The position numbers and the translations under genes were made by a program. Shown piece after piece: positions 1 to 10,015 of a DNA stretch of 64,000 nt. The notes under the pieces are model-generated. The model saw only the letters and a list, made by a program, of their open reading frames with translations, ran no database searches and was not told the DNA's origin. This stretch comes from Lunularia cruciata. Its lineage: Eukaryota; Streptophyta; Marchantiopsida; Lunulariales; Lunulariaceae. Location of the stretch: the NCBI GenBank assembly GCA_948567375.1, contig OX419761.1, forward strand, positions 61,045,089 through 61,109,088, read 5' to 3'. How positions within the stretch are numbered: position 1 is the stretch's first letter; every line of letters begins with the position of its first letter.

Positions 1-758
1 AAGACCTGAAACTCCCCCAAGAACTCTGTACCCTGATCAGTCAAAACCTCAGCTGGTGCACCAAAATGACTAAGAACTCGATCCAGGAACGAGTGACCTA
101 TCCCTTCACTAGACTTGTCAGGAAGTGCCACCAACTCAATCCACTTGTAGAAGTGCTCCACCATCACCAAAACATACTGATGATGTCTCACAGTCAGCGG
201 TAAAGGTCCGGCAAAGTCCAAACTCCAACGGAAACCCAATCCCATGATAGGTAATAGGTGTAACTATGGCGTAGGAGCATTGAATGATGCTCTGACTCGG
301 TCACAAACCACACATCTGGCAACAAATTGTTGTACCTCGGTATGCATACCGCACCACCAATAATGACTCTGGAGTAAGCTATATGTACGCTTTACTCCAA
401 AATGTCCTAGCTCCTCATGAGTATGACGGACCAACTGTGGTCTCTATGATGGAAGTGGTACTACTTGCACTCTACCATCCTCCCATACACGCAAAAGGTG
501 TCTACCCTCCAATCTGAACCGTCTGGCTTGCTGAAGAACACGGTTTCTCTCCTTGGCTCCAACTATGCCACCCACAACACCAGTGCAAAGATAGTCCATC
601 ACTAAGACATCATCATGAATGTCTCGCTGAACTATACCAATATCTTCACTCTTTGGATCTGTGACCTCAATAACTCCTCTTGTATGCACTAAGAGAGATA
701 CCACCAAAGCCTCTGCAAATATACATAGAAAGGCCGATGCATGCCAACCTGGCACCAT
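1..758 (-). pseudogene. Integrase of the methyltransferase gypsy element (partial, broken)
   Basis: The integrase would splice the cDNA into the host genome. From 758 leftwards there is an N-terminal spacer, then an HHCC zinc-binding module near 340-425 (HEELGH, then a CVVC pair) followed by the catalytic core. The first catalytic Asp is in DFAGPL and the second in TDQGTEF near the left edge; the catalytic Glu would lie outside the window. Two in-frame TAG codons interrupt it, one just before the HHCC module (stop at 444-446) and one between HHCC and core. It is in the same frame as RT and RNase H. The presence of a chromodomain cannot be judged because the C-terminus is missing. Confidence 0.85.
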
Positions 759-794
759 CTCCTCATCTGTCTCACCATGCCAACGTGCTCCGGT

Positions 795-1256
795 CTGATC
801 CTACTGGCTGGGACATGGGTTTCTACTCAACCCATCTGCATCACGGTTCACCACTCTAGGTCTGTGCACAATCGTGAAATCATACTCCTGTAAAATCAGA
901 GCCCATTGTGCAAGCTTCCCTGAAAGCTTGTCGGACTCCATCAACCACTTCAGCGGTTGATGATCAATGATGAGAGTGAAGGGGTTACCAAACATGTAAC
1001 ATCGGAAATGTGCTACTGCCCAAACTGCTGCCAAGCACTCTCCCTCATATGAACTATACTTTGCCTCTGCTGAATTGTTGGAGCGACTAGCCTAGGCCAC
1101 CATAAACTCCTTCTCCTCATCATCATGTTGGGTGAGCACCGCTCCAAGCCCCAACATACTCCAATCAGTGTGAACCTAAAATGGTCATCCCTTGATTGGT
1201 CTCCTCAAAATAGGAGCAGATGTCAACCTCTCCTTGAGCTCTACAAAAGCTCTCTC
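795..1256 (-). pseudogene. RNase H domain of the methyltransferase gypsy element (broken)
   Basis: This domain follows RT in the same frame and would degrade the RNA template during reverse transcription. Visible marks are HTDWSMLGLGAVL (first acidic residue), SSYEGECLAAVWAV, LIIDHQPLKWL and the terminal RDADGLSR block, all typical of plant Ty3/gypsy RNase H. Several in-frame stops (TAG at 1257, then a TGA and further TAGs in the first third) break the frame; the remaining 801-1034 stretch is open. A long open frame on the opposite strand here (1125-1517) is an antisense shadow. Confidence 0.85.
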
Positions 1257-2190
1257 CTACTCATCTCCCCAACACCACTCTTGTGTAAGCCTAGTCAGCT
1301 TCGTCAAGGCCTTGGCAATGGCACTAAATTGTCTAACATAGCGGCGATAGAAGTTCACCAACCCAAGGAATGCTCGCACTCTGCTCACATCCGTAGGCCA
1401 AGGAATACGTGCAATAGCCTCCACCTTGGTCTGCTTAACACCAAGTCCTCCGGGGTAGATAGTGTGACCCAAATACTCAACCTGCTTGTAGAAGAACCTA
1501 CACTTCCCAAGATGTAATTTGAGTCCATGAGATCTCAACCTCTCAAACACCTCTAACAATTGTCTCTCATGCTCCTCCACAGTAGTGCTATAAACCAAAA
1601 TGTCATCAATATAGCACCAAGCAAAATCCAATCTAGCTAGGATCCTATCCATGACCCTGTGGAACTCGGCAGGAGCATTCTTTAACCCAAATGGTAAGAA
1701 CTTCCACTGATATAACACATCCTTGCCGTGAGGATCAATAGCCCAAAATGCTGTCTTGGACTTATCCTCCTCCTTGATCGGCAATTGATGATATCCCGCT
1801 CAAAGATCCAAAGTACTAAAGACCTTTGCATGCCCAATCGCATCAAAAATCTCCTCCGGTGTAGGCATGGCATACCAATCAGCCCTGGTCTGTTGGTTGA
1901 TAGGACGGTAATCTCCACACATCCGCCTATCTGTATAGTTGCCATGCATATCCTTCTTGGCTGGCATCACTGTCGCTGATGCATACTCTTCATGTGAAAT
2001 CTCTACTAAACCAGCCTCAAAAAGGTCACTACTCCGGCTCTGAATCAATGTCCTCTCCATCTCACTATATCGATAAGGACGTCTGAAAACTGGTGTGTTG
2101 CTAGTCAGCTCAATCCGTATACCAGGTCCCTTCAGAGCACCCAAATCTTTCATACTGAAGGCAAAACAACTCGTGTGACTCCTCAAGAAC
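1257..2190 (-). pseudogene. Reverse transcriptase of the methyltransferase gypsy element (broken)
   Basis: The RT starts in FAFSMKDLGALKGPG near 2165. It continues through RRPYRYSEMER, the motif MCGDYRPINQQT, then KTAFW, FLPFGLKNAPAEF and the catalytic YIDDIL (about residues 58-63 of the 1257-1784 segment). The connection FLGLVNFYRRYV follows. A TGA at 1800-1802 sits exactly where family members have the Arg codon of the DLR-GYHQ motif, consistent with CGA to TGA. The start lies in a different frame from gag-protease-methyltransferase; the upstream residues EGLEVLEE are in yet another frame, so an indel is present near 2170. Length and motif order are normal for Ty3/gypsy. Confidence 0.92.
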
Positions 2191-2653
2191 CTCCAAACCC
2201 TCCGTCTTTCCTCTCCAATAAGCTTGGGTCCAAGATCTGGCTCCCAAGTATCCTCTGTAACTGTAGTAGGAGTGGAAGATATACTGATTGACTGACTGAC
2301 TGCTACACTTGGCCCTTGGGAGCAATAGTGTCATGCTCCCGACCACTAGAGGTCCCAACCTCTGTGTGAAAAACTCCCTCCACTCTGGCTGCAAGCTCCA
2401 CACGTCCTCTGGCTGCATCCCATGTGGACCAAGGGTGTAATCCAAGTAGCCCATGCTCACCTAGATGGACTCCAAGTAGACCACTCTCCCTAGTAGCTAC
2501 TGGATGTGTACCAAGAATACCATGTCCACTCGGTCCATCGCCCCCAGCATGTGCCTGAATCGTCTCGATAGGCACAGGGCTCACAAGTGTCCGAGTGGTG
2601 ATGCCTATCAAGTGCATCCTACGCTGCTCTCCCAAGCCAAGGCTCACAATCTA
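2191..2653 (-). pseudogene. Linker between methyltransferase and RT, frame-shifted
   Basis: Coding-like sequence joins the end of the methyltransferase (stop at 2651-2653) to RT. One frame (2303-2647) continues the gag-methyltransferase frame, is rich in Gly and His, and has no recognised domain. A second frame (2110-2460) carries the residues immediately before RT. At least two frame changes are therefore needed to connect methyltransferase to RT. Whether one was an original programmed frameshift cannot be told from a single decayed copy. Confidence 0.6.
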
Positions 2654-3691
2654 GGTCAAACAATTCAGGTCCATAGCCTGACCTAACACCTGATGCCTGG
2701 ATGCCTCTGACACTACTAGAACGGCGGTAATACCGGTGCAAAAACCCATCACCCGCTCTCTCTCATCAGCGTTGGGCTCCACCAATTGCTGTAATTGTGA
2801 GTCCCAAACAAGTCCAAGTCCTCCTTCTCAAAAAGCATGAGAGCCTAGGAAACTCATGAGTGTGGGAAATGCAGCTCTAGGCTGTCCAACTAGGTTCACC
2901 ACTGCCATAGGTGACCTATCAGCCACGACCACTGTCTAAGATTGACGCCCAACATCCAAGATATCATCAACAAGAATATGGTCCAGTCGCTGAATCCCAT
3001 CATAAGCACGCTGTAGAACCTCTCTGGGTAAGAGGTACCAAAGATGAAGACGATGAGCCCGTGATCCCACTTTGGCTGCATTTAACAATACAGTAGGTCC
3101 CATCCAAGAATGGACTTGATGTGTACTCGCCACCACTCTAGTGCGAGAATCAACCATCAAGGGAACGTTCTCTAAAAGGTAAGCTGGAGAAACAGACTGA
3201 TGAACCTGGAGATGTCGTAGTATCCGTAACATCTCCCAAAACACACCAGAACAAGGATCTTGAAGACCCAAACTGCGGCCCACACGTGTATGTCCCTGAC
3301 ATGGCCATCTAGAAATCACCAAGTGAATAGGTCCATGTCTCTCTAGGTCATGCGCTCCCAATAAGGAAATGTCTCCTGGTAGGGCCTTTTGGTAACCTCT
3401 GACTGCTAACATCGGTAATAACTCCGGATACCGATAGGCCAAGTGTGCCACGTGATGTAGAGAGACTTGCCTAGCAGTCTCATCTCTCTCTATATACAAG
3501 CACCTCTGTACTCGAATACCCACATGTAACACCGCAGCTAGTCCGGTGCTGATCCCACCAAACAAATCCAATAGGCATATCCCCTCTACTAGATACTGCC
3601 AAGCAATGAGTGTGGTATCTAGAGGTGTCAAAGCAATTGCTTCTGGAGGCTCATCCTCACACTCATCCCCTGATGGTACAAAGGCTCCACT
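2654..3691 (-). pseudogene. C5 cytosine DNA methyltransferase domain embedded in gypsy pol
   Basis: The domain would transfer a methyl group from S-adenosylmethionine to C5 of cytosine. Numbering from 3631, motif I is LLDLFGGISTGLAAVL (residues 20-35, SAM binding), motif IV is WPCQGHT (109-115, catalytic Cys codon TGT at 3299-3301) and motif VI is LLENVP (152-157). Motif VIII-like GSRAHRLHLWY is at 189-199. After an in-frame TAG (2936-2938) and TGA (2828-2830) come motif IX-like PRAAFPTL with ADERERVMGF, and motif X-like LGQAMDLN, ending at a TAG (2651-2653). It is separated from the protease by one TAG (3692-3694) with no frame change. The relation to host families (CMT, DRM, MET1, DNMT3) cannot be settled by eye. 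It resembles retrotransposon-borne methyltransferases known from charophyte algae and dinoflagellates. This copy cannot make a full protein. Confidence 0.9.
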
Positions 3692-4780
3692 CTAAGCCTG
3701 CTGCACCAACTGATCTGCATGCTGTTGCAATGCCTCCTCTGAACTCCACAATGGAACATCCAAGGTGGATTGAACAATCCCACTCGTACTCCAAAGCCGA
3801 GTGATCTCCTCTGGTACTGGAGTATCCTCTGCATGGGCGTTCCCCTCCAACAAGTCACCAGGCCAAGTAACTGCACCGTTGAAAGCCAAAACTGATGTTG
3901 CCATGGTCCCGGACTGTAGTGAGCCAAGACTGCTACTACTGAAACGTACTAGTAGGCGACATACCCGTCCCTCACCAGACTGCCAACCAGGTCTATAAGA
4001 GGTTGTCTCCTCCCAATAGTCAATGCTGAAACCCATGGGGTATAACATTGCTCCCCCAACTAGCACATCATATGACTCAGCTATCGCCGCAATAGCCTGA
4101 GCTCTCACCACCGAGCTATTAGTTGGATGACCAGGTTGAACCTGGACAACAAGCTCCCCACGTGTGATGTATTGTGTCGAACCACCACCTAGAGATGTCT
4201 GGATCTGAAATGGACACCTCTTCACATCGGTCTTCCGTAACTCCAGACCGACAACTGCAGCCTTCCTCAACACAAAGGGCTGCGCACCAGAGTCTAACAA
4301 GACTCTCTGTGGTATATAGACCTTCCTTGAAGGTCCCACCAAACAAAAAATCCCCTTCTGGTTATCCAATAGGACAACACCAGGTGTAAACCGCGCTCTC
4401 TCAAAGGCCGGTCTAGCTGGCAACTCTTCCAGTCTAGCCGCTACTGCCTGCCATAAACCATTGGTTGCTGAACGGATCCCATGCTCCTCAACCAAGTCAG
4501 CTCCACTACCAACCACCTCTGCTCTAGTAGTAGGAACTGCACCATCCCTACTCTCACACAATGTGGCAGCCAACCTGAATACTGGGGCTGGGTCAACTCC
4601 CAATGTAAACATGTCACTGGCTGAAAACAAAGGATGCCGCATAATCAGTTGAGCCGCCCCCAACATCATGCTAGGCTCAGTCTGTGTAGTAGCAGGTGGC
4701 TGACTAGCAAGTACTCCATCAAGTACTCCATCACCACCCACCACACCTGCACTAGGATGTCTAGGAACCATGGATGTCGT
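3692..4780 (-). pseudogene. Retroviral-type aspartic protease region of the methyltransferase gypsy element
   Basis: The 359-residue open stretch has an Ala/Gly-rich N-terminal half and a pepsin-like retroviral protease half. The active-site motif is VLLDSGAQPFVL with Asp at residue 160. The flap-like and C-terminal part runs through SYDVLVGGAMLYPMGFSID. This enzyme would cleave the Gag-Pol polyprotein. It is in frame with gag upstream (TAG at 4781-4783) and methyltransferase downstream (TAG at 3692-3694). Both stops fit CAG to TAG changes, so the ancestral element probably encoded gag-PR-methyltransferase as one polyprotein. Confidence 0.85.
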
Positions 4781-6478
4781 CTAAAATGCCTCGGATAGCG
4801 TGAAAGACTGGGGAAGTCTGACCTGTCTCCCAACCTCTCCTCTCTGTGGGTCCAACTCCACTGATGCTCCTCTGGGCTCTGGAGCACGTACTGCACTCCT
4901 AGTCACTACTGCAGATGCATCCACCTGTGTTGCTCCACACATGAAGTCCAAAGCATCTCTATCACCAGCATATGAGGTAGAAGCCTCAGCACCCAAATCT
5001 GATCTCCTCTTAGCAATAGCCATACTAGCCAATCTCTGCTCCAACTGCTCAATCCGAGTAGCCATAGTTGTGTCAAAAGTAAGGGCAGGTACTGCACTCC
5101 TACTAGGTGTAGATCCTCTACCACCACCTCTACCACCTTGTCCTCCATGAACTAGAGCTCCTCTACTACCTGCCATAGCAGCCCTACCACTCCGTAACTC
5201 CGGGTGTAGGTCAAAACACCGATCACTAGTGTGACCAAATCTGTGGCAGTGCTCACACTGCCTCTGTGCTGGCTGTGATGCACCAGAGGTATCAGGTCCG
5301 CTGCCTTGAGTACACTCTCTCCTATGGTGAGGTCCACCACAAGTCCAACAAGCAACACCACCACTCATTGGTTGCTGCTGACTCAAAAATGAGAGTAAGG
5401 GTCTAACTCCACTAGGCCCTCCACTCACTCCATATGATCTGGGCTGTCCACCCTGTCCTCGAAAACCAACTAGGCATGGTGCACTCTGCTGCACTCTAGA
5501 AGAAGTCACAGCCATGGATGAGGTCTCCCTACCAAATCCAGATGTCACCACTCTCTCCTCCACCATGTTGAGCTCAATACGCTCAGCCAAACCAAAGACT
5601 ACTGCCAAAGTGGGTGAAGTAGCCTACAACAACGTAGCATCACGAACTCTACATCGCAACTCCCTGTCCAGTATCCCATACCAAAACTGGACTGCCTGGG
5701 CCTCAGTAACTCCCTGAGTGAAACTGATCAGCCGCCTCATGCGAGTGTATGCCTCGCGTAGGCTCTCTCCAGCCTTCCGCTTGAACTCTTGCAAGCTCCT
5801 CAGCTTGTTAGTCCGCACTCCTTGGTAGTTCTGCCTCAAACACAGGAAGAACTCCACCATGGGGTTAAACCCCGGTACCACACCACCTCCTGCAGCGGTA
5901 CCTCCACTCATAGTAGCACTATCTCCAGCTAGTGCACCTCCACTAGCTCCACCAACACTACTCGAGCTAGAACTCGTAGGTACAGCCGACCTACTCTTGG
6001 CCACCAAACCTGAAGTGATAGAGACATAGTTCGGAGACCAATATTGTCTCCATAACTCGATCTCCTCCAAATGAGCTCTCTTGAACTCATGGTAGTCATC
6101 CATCGGTGGACCCTCCAAGTGCTGAAACAACCCCTTCCATGCCATGAAGGGTGTGAACAAAGTCGAGTTCCACATCTGTTGCAGATCACACCAACTGTCA
6201 AACTACTGGATGAAGTCATCCAACTCAATGGTACCCACTATACCAGAGTAACGCCTAGGGCCTTTGGAGGCCCCATAAATCTTGTCCATGTCCCACAACA
6301 ACGGTGCGGACACACCAAGTGCACTCTCAACTAAATCAACTCTTGTGTCGAACTCCAACTCAGAGTCAATCTCCTCCCTCACTGGGACCGGAGATACAAG
6401 CTGATACCAAGCACCACTCCGAGTAAACCCACTGCGTACTACAGGGCTAACTCCTCTGGAATCTCCAAAGAACTCCAT
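4781..6478 (-). pseudogene. Gag polyprotein with two zinc knuckles (broken)
   Basis: Gag would form the virus-like particle and bind the RNA. The likely start is ATG at 6478 (MEFFGDSRG), chosen because it opens a run homologous in style to other gag N-termini; an upstream extension to 6583 is probably leader. The capsid-like core (5624-6175) contains LREAYTRMRRLISFTQGV and VQFWYGILDREL. The nucleocapsid part has a C-x2-C-x3-H-x4-C knuckle (CWTCGGPHHRREC) and a canonical C-x2-C-x4-H-x4-C knuckle (CEHCHRFGHTSDRC), followed by a Gly/Arg-rich stretch that can bind nucleic acid. In-frame TAG codons at 6203 and 5624 break it; all pieces are in one frame. Confidence 0.85.
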
Positions 6479-6910
6479 CGTGACAAAGTAACCACAACAG
6501 CAAACCCAAACCACCAACTGCAACCGCAAGTCGCAACCGCAAGTACCCCACCAAGTGCCAACACCACCACGTGCCAACACCAACTAAACACCACCCACTA
6601 ATGTAACTCTACCAAGATAACTACACTAGGGGAAAGGGCAACCTGTAACTTGCCATCATAACACGCACTGTCACTATCTGCAGGTCATCACTTCCTGCCT
6701 CACCGGAGAGAAACAAAGGTAGTCTGACTGGTCATCACTCTAGCCTCACCACCGAGAGCACACCAGAGCACCAACGCTCAAAAGTCAAAGCACCTCACAC
6801 AAACGTGGTGCACAAACAAGAAGTAGAGAATAGAGGGGATCCAATCACAAGAAATCTAAACAAAAACCCTCCATCTCATAACACAACACGGGACTGACTC
6901 TGCCACCATT
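6479..6910 (-). other. 5' leader of the methyltransferase gypsy element with candidate primer-binding site
   Basis: Untranslated leader between LTR and gag. At its upstream end (6892-6908, minus) is TGGTGGCAGAGTCAGTC. It starts TGG like every LTR-element primer site and resembles the initiator-Met site TGGTATCAGAGC with changes; it sits two bases after a CA that would end the LTR. The matching tRNA is not certain. Confidence 0.5.
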
Positions 6911-7049
6911 TGGCATTTGACATAAGAGAATTTGGTATCTAAATCCTAAGCTACCAGGATCACCAAGAATGGGATCAAACTACCTCTCCTAGCCAAAGCT
7001 ACATGTGTATAGATAACAGTGTCATAGTCATTATGACAACAAGTGAGGG

Positions 7050-7125
7050 TGGACCAGTTGGCTAGGGCACCAGTCTAGGAACAAGAGATCTAGGGGTCAA
7101 ACCCTGTTGCGCACAATCTAGCAGG
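7050..7125 (+). repeat. tRNA-like (SINE-head-like) block with pol III A and B boxes
   Basis: TTGGCTAGGGCAC at about 7058-7070 resembles an internal pol III A box, and GGGTCAAACCC at 7094-7104 matches 9-10 of 11 B-box positions. Their starts are about 35 nt apart, the spacing seen in tRNA-derived SINEs. No folded tRNA cloverleaf, poly(A) tail or target duplication was found, so this could be a SINE fragment, a decayed tRNA copy or chance. Confidence 0.4.
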
Positions 7126-7308
7126 AAAGGCAGATTTTGCCAACCAATGACCAAGATCTACTCTAAACTAGCTAGCCTCACGCCAGCAAGCTGACTTGCT
7201 GGCCCTTCTAGGCCTTTGTAGCCTCTCATAGCCCACAGCCCTATGCCTCAAAACGCCAAAATTCAGCCAGATAAGGCCTTTCTTGTTGCCACTTCGAACC
7301 TCCTCCAA

Positions 7309-7412
7309 AATTGGCAAAACTTCTCCAAATCTGCAAAAGTCCTCCAAACTAGCAAAACTCCTCCAAATCTGGCCAAACAGCAAAAACTCCTCCAATTCTG
7401 GCCAAAATTTGA
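7309..7412. repeat. Short degenerate minisatellite inside the LTR
   Basis: At least five imperfect units of about 18-22 bp built on CTCCAAA...GCAAAA repeat head to tail. They create long apparent open frames on both strands (for example 7168-7533 minus) that are not genes. Confidence 0.7.
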
Positions 7413-8002
7413 CGTAAACCCTAAAGATGGTTGTCCGCCAAATCCCCGCTAACTTTCCACTCGAGCCAAATTGACAAAACAGGTTTTTCCAAATCACAAA
7501 TTCATGAGAAAAGCTTCCCAACTCCACCTTCAATTTGACTTTCTAAGCCCAATTCACAGCAAATTGGTCCTGCTTTCACCTCTTGAGCTCAAAATCACAA
7601 CACTGCTCGAAAATTGCTCCTTCTTTGCTCAAAATTTGGCCAGCGCTTCCGCACACCATCCGCCTAACTGCCAAATTTGCATCAACTGAACGAGCTTCTG
7701 CACACTAGGGAAACACAGAACTTGAATCGAGCCACCACGATCTACCGAGCTTGGAGATACCACCAACACTCAACGTTCCTACACCCGATTTCCCCCTGAC
7801 TTCACTTCTCTGATGTAATCAGATTGCTTACAACTCTCAACTCAACTCAACACAGATCAGTATTTGATTTGTCACTCTATAAACTGCCAACAACTAGGCA
7901 CTGATTACAGTCAAGCCACACCCACTCAAGCATAGAGAATCCAAGTGACGCTCGCCGGCCTCTATCCACCATAGCCAAGAACTCGATGGCTCAACATCAG
8001 AG

Positions 8003-8026
8003 AAGTGAGCTCTCTGGAGCTCACTT
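8003..8026. promoter_or_regulatory. Perfect palindrome in the LTR
   Basis: Arms AAGTGAGCTC and GAGCTCACTT are separated by 4 bp. The same palindrome with the same arms is conserved in the solo LTR at 21708-21731. It is degraded in the older copy near 8787-8810. It lies upstream of the TATA-like TTTATAG, so a role in LTR transcription is possible. Confidence 0.5.
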
Positions 8027-8264
8027 CAAAACTATACCCCTTGGACTCGAGCTAGCACTGAAACCCTAACGGTCCCGCTGACGGCACACTTGACGGTGCA
8101 AATGGTGCAAAGTGACGGTGGGCCCCACCGTGAAGTCAGTACCCTGAACACCAAATCTGACCGTCGGAAAGTAGTCTCTGAGATATTGCTGAAATAACTC
8201 TAACTACTATCACTGCAACTCCAATGTCCGAGCATCTAGACGCGGCACTACAAATGGCGTGACA

Positions 8265-9047
8265 AATTTAAGAGATCCCCAAGTCCTTTGTTGATCTTGA
8301 AAACCCCTGAATCCATTGCCAACATAGCCCAATTTCTCCAATTTGAGAGATAAGGTTTTCCAAATCCTTAATTTGAGAAGATAGGTTTCACAATCCGCAT
8401 CCAATTTTGCTTTTTAGGTCCAATTTGTAACACCAAGGCCTCTAATTTCACTCTCTTGTCCTCAAATTGAACATCTATTGATTCAAGATTGACCTCAATT
8501 TTGAGAAAATTGTGCATCACTTTTAAACACCGCCTGCCCCATTGTCAAATCTACAACAAATTGAACAAAGCTTCACCAACGCCTTAGTTCCTATACCCAA
8601 TTTCTCACTTCTTTGATATAATCAATTCAAACTCAACTCAAATCAGAATAAATCATTAAACTCAATGGTCTACCAACAACAAGCCATGATTACATTAAAC
8701 CACACTCACTCTAGCTAAAAGATTCCAAGTGATGTTCATCGGCCTCTATCCACCATAGTCAAGAGCTCAAAGGATCAACATTAGAGAAGGGAGTTCTTTG
8801 GAGTTGCACTTTGAAGGTATACCCCTCTACTCGATTTGACTCTCCAGCTCTAACGGTACCGTTGATGGCATATTTGACGGTGTGAATGGTGCAAGTGAAT
8901 GTGGATTCCATGGTATGATCAATAATCCTAACACAAAATCTAACCACGATTATGTAGTCTCTAAGCAACTACTAATATAACTATGACCGCCAAGACTATC
9001 ATTCCAATATCCAAGCAAACTAGCTTTGGTGTTACAAATGCGTGACA
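8265..9047 (-). repeat. Older diverged LTR-like copy of the same gypsy family
   Basis: It aligns throughout with the neighbouring LTR (7480-8264) but with many substitutions. Shared landmarks are the outer end TGTCACGCATTTGTAACACC (from 9047), the block around CATCGGCCTCTATCCACCATAG, the region with CGGTACCGTTGATGGCA, and the inner CCAATTTGTAACACCAAGG segment. Its inner end is cut exactly where the younger LTR begins, as if the younger element landed inside it. Confidence 0.65.
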
Positions 9048-10015
9048 TCTCAATCAAATAGAATTTATAGTATCATATGGTTGAATTTATGTCTTATGAA
9101 GTGTATTCCATGCAAACTCCTATAAGATAGCACAATCCCTTGCTCAAAATCTGCAAAATCTAGTAACCACCTCTCTCTACCTCACATATGACTTCCTCTA
9201 GTATTGCAAAGATACAATTGTAGGAGTACAAGGAATAAGAACAACTCATCCATGGGATCATGAGCCTATTGATCCATGAGATCAATTGGGACGAGTTAAC
9301 TTATCCATGGGATCACAAGCCAATTGATCAAGCGGTAAGCAAAAGGCATATCTAGTCTCATCATGGAGTGTACGGGGAAGCCTAAGGAATAAGTGTGAAC
9401 CAGGAAAACTAGTCTCAAATGACCCCAAAATACAACCCGTTGGAGATATTAACTACTCCCATGACATGATCTATATCCCCGGGGTGATCAATGAAGGGAT
9501 AGACAAAGCATGTATAATCCCGAGTATCAAAGATCTCAATGTGGTTGTTTGTTTCACATGGTCCAATCATAATCCTTGTGAGTTCTTTCACACATGAGTC
9601 TTTACTCCTTGCAATTTAAAGAGTTGATGATATATTAGACATGGTGTATCTTGTGATACTCTAGGTGACACCACCTCGGAGAATGAAGCGATAGCTAGCA
9701 CAAAAGTAATGAAAATAATATATAATTCTCTTTTTCATTTCTCTACACACCTACAAAACCATAACACATTCACATCTCTCTTCACATCAGTAAATGTTAA
9801 TTCTCAAACATTAAAATATTATAATTTCTCATAATTTTCAAAAAAATTAAAAAATATTTTAAAATATAAAAATTAAAAAAATAAATTGAAAATTCACTAG
9901 CAACAATCATCATGAGCGATTGGTAGTGATTACAAACCCTACAATACCTAAATTTGTGGTATATCTTTCTACTAAATTTTCCATGACCTTCAATTTAGGG
10001 ACGATGGGAAGAACT
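9048..10015 (-). mobile_element. Fragment D of the non-LTR reverse-transcriptase element (upstream part only)
   Basis: It aligns with the right-hand parts of copies A (about 17500-18340) and B (about 21270-22540). Shared markers are TCATCATGGAGTGTACGGGG, the block around CCCCAAAATACAACCCGTT, the CCTTGCAATTTAAAG segment and a terminal AT-rich stretch. No RT-coding part is present. Orientation is taken from the coding strand of A and B. Confidence 0.6.

Larger units (their letters stand above)
1..8264 (-). mobile_element. Ty3/gypsy LTR retrotransposon carrying a C5 DNA methyltransferase, truncated by window edge
   Basis: Read on the minus strand, the order is a candidate LTR (8264 to about 6911), a candidate primer-binding site, gag with two zinc knuckles, an aspartic protease, a C5 cytosine methyltransferase domain, RT, RNase H and an integrase that runs off the left edge. 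PR-RT-RH-INT order is diagnostic of Ty3/gypsy; the methyltransferase is cargo not normally found there. Gag, protease and methyltransferase share one frame. RT to integrase share another, so at least one frameshift lies in the linker near 2170-2650. More than ten in-frame stops show the copy is dead. The 3' LTR and polypurine tract lie outside the window. A solo LTR of the family is at 21445. Confidence 0.9.
6911..8264 (-). repeat. 5' LTR of the methyltransferase gypsy element
   Basis: The outer end is well defined: TGTCACGCCATTTG (minus, from 8264), shared with the solo LTR at 21445 and the older copy ending at 9047. About 450 bp from this end align closely with the solo LTR. The inner end at about 6911 is inferred from a CA placed just before the candidate primer-binding site, giving about 1.35 kb. 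A TATA-like TTTATAG lies about 390 bp in, and a perfect 10-bp-arm palindrome lies at 8003-8026. The inner part holds a short-unit minisatellite and a tRNA-like block. Confidence 0.65.

Noticed and set aside
1125-1517. 130-codon plus-strand open frame
   Set aside because: Antisense shadow of the RT/RNase H coding of the first gypsy element; no domain of its own.
2654-3691. Bacterial restriction-modification or contaminant methyltransferase
   Set aside because: It is flanked in frame by gypsy protease and, on the same strand, by RT; no restriction enzyme or bacterial context.
7050-7125. Functional tRNA gene
   Set aside because: A and B boxes are present but no acceptor stem or cloverleaf could be folded; kept only as a tRNA-like block.
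7168-7533. 121-codon minus-strand open frame
   Set aside because: Produced by the LTR minisatellite; low-complexity and not conserved in the neighbouring LTR copy.
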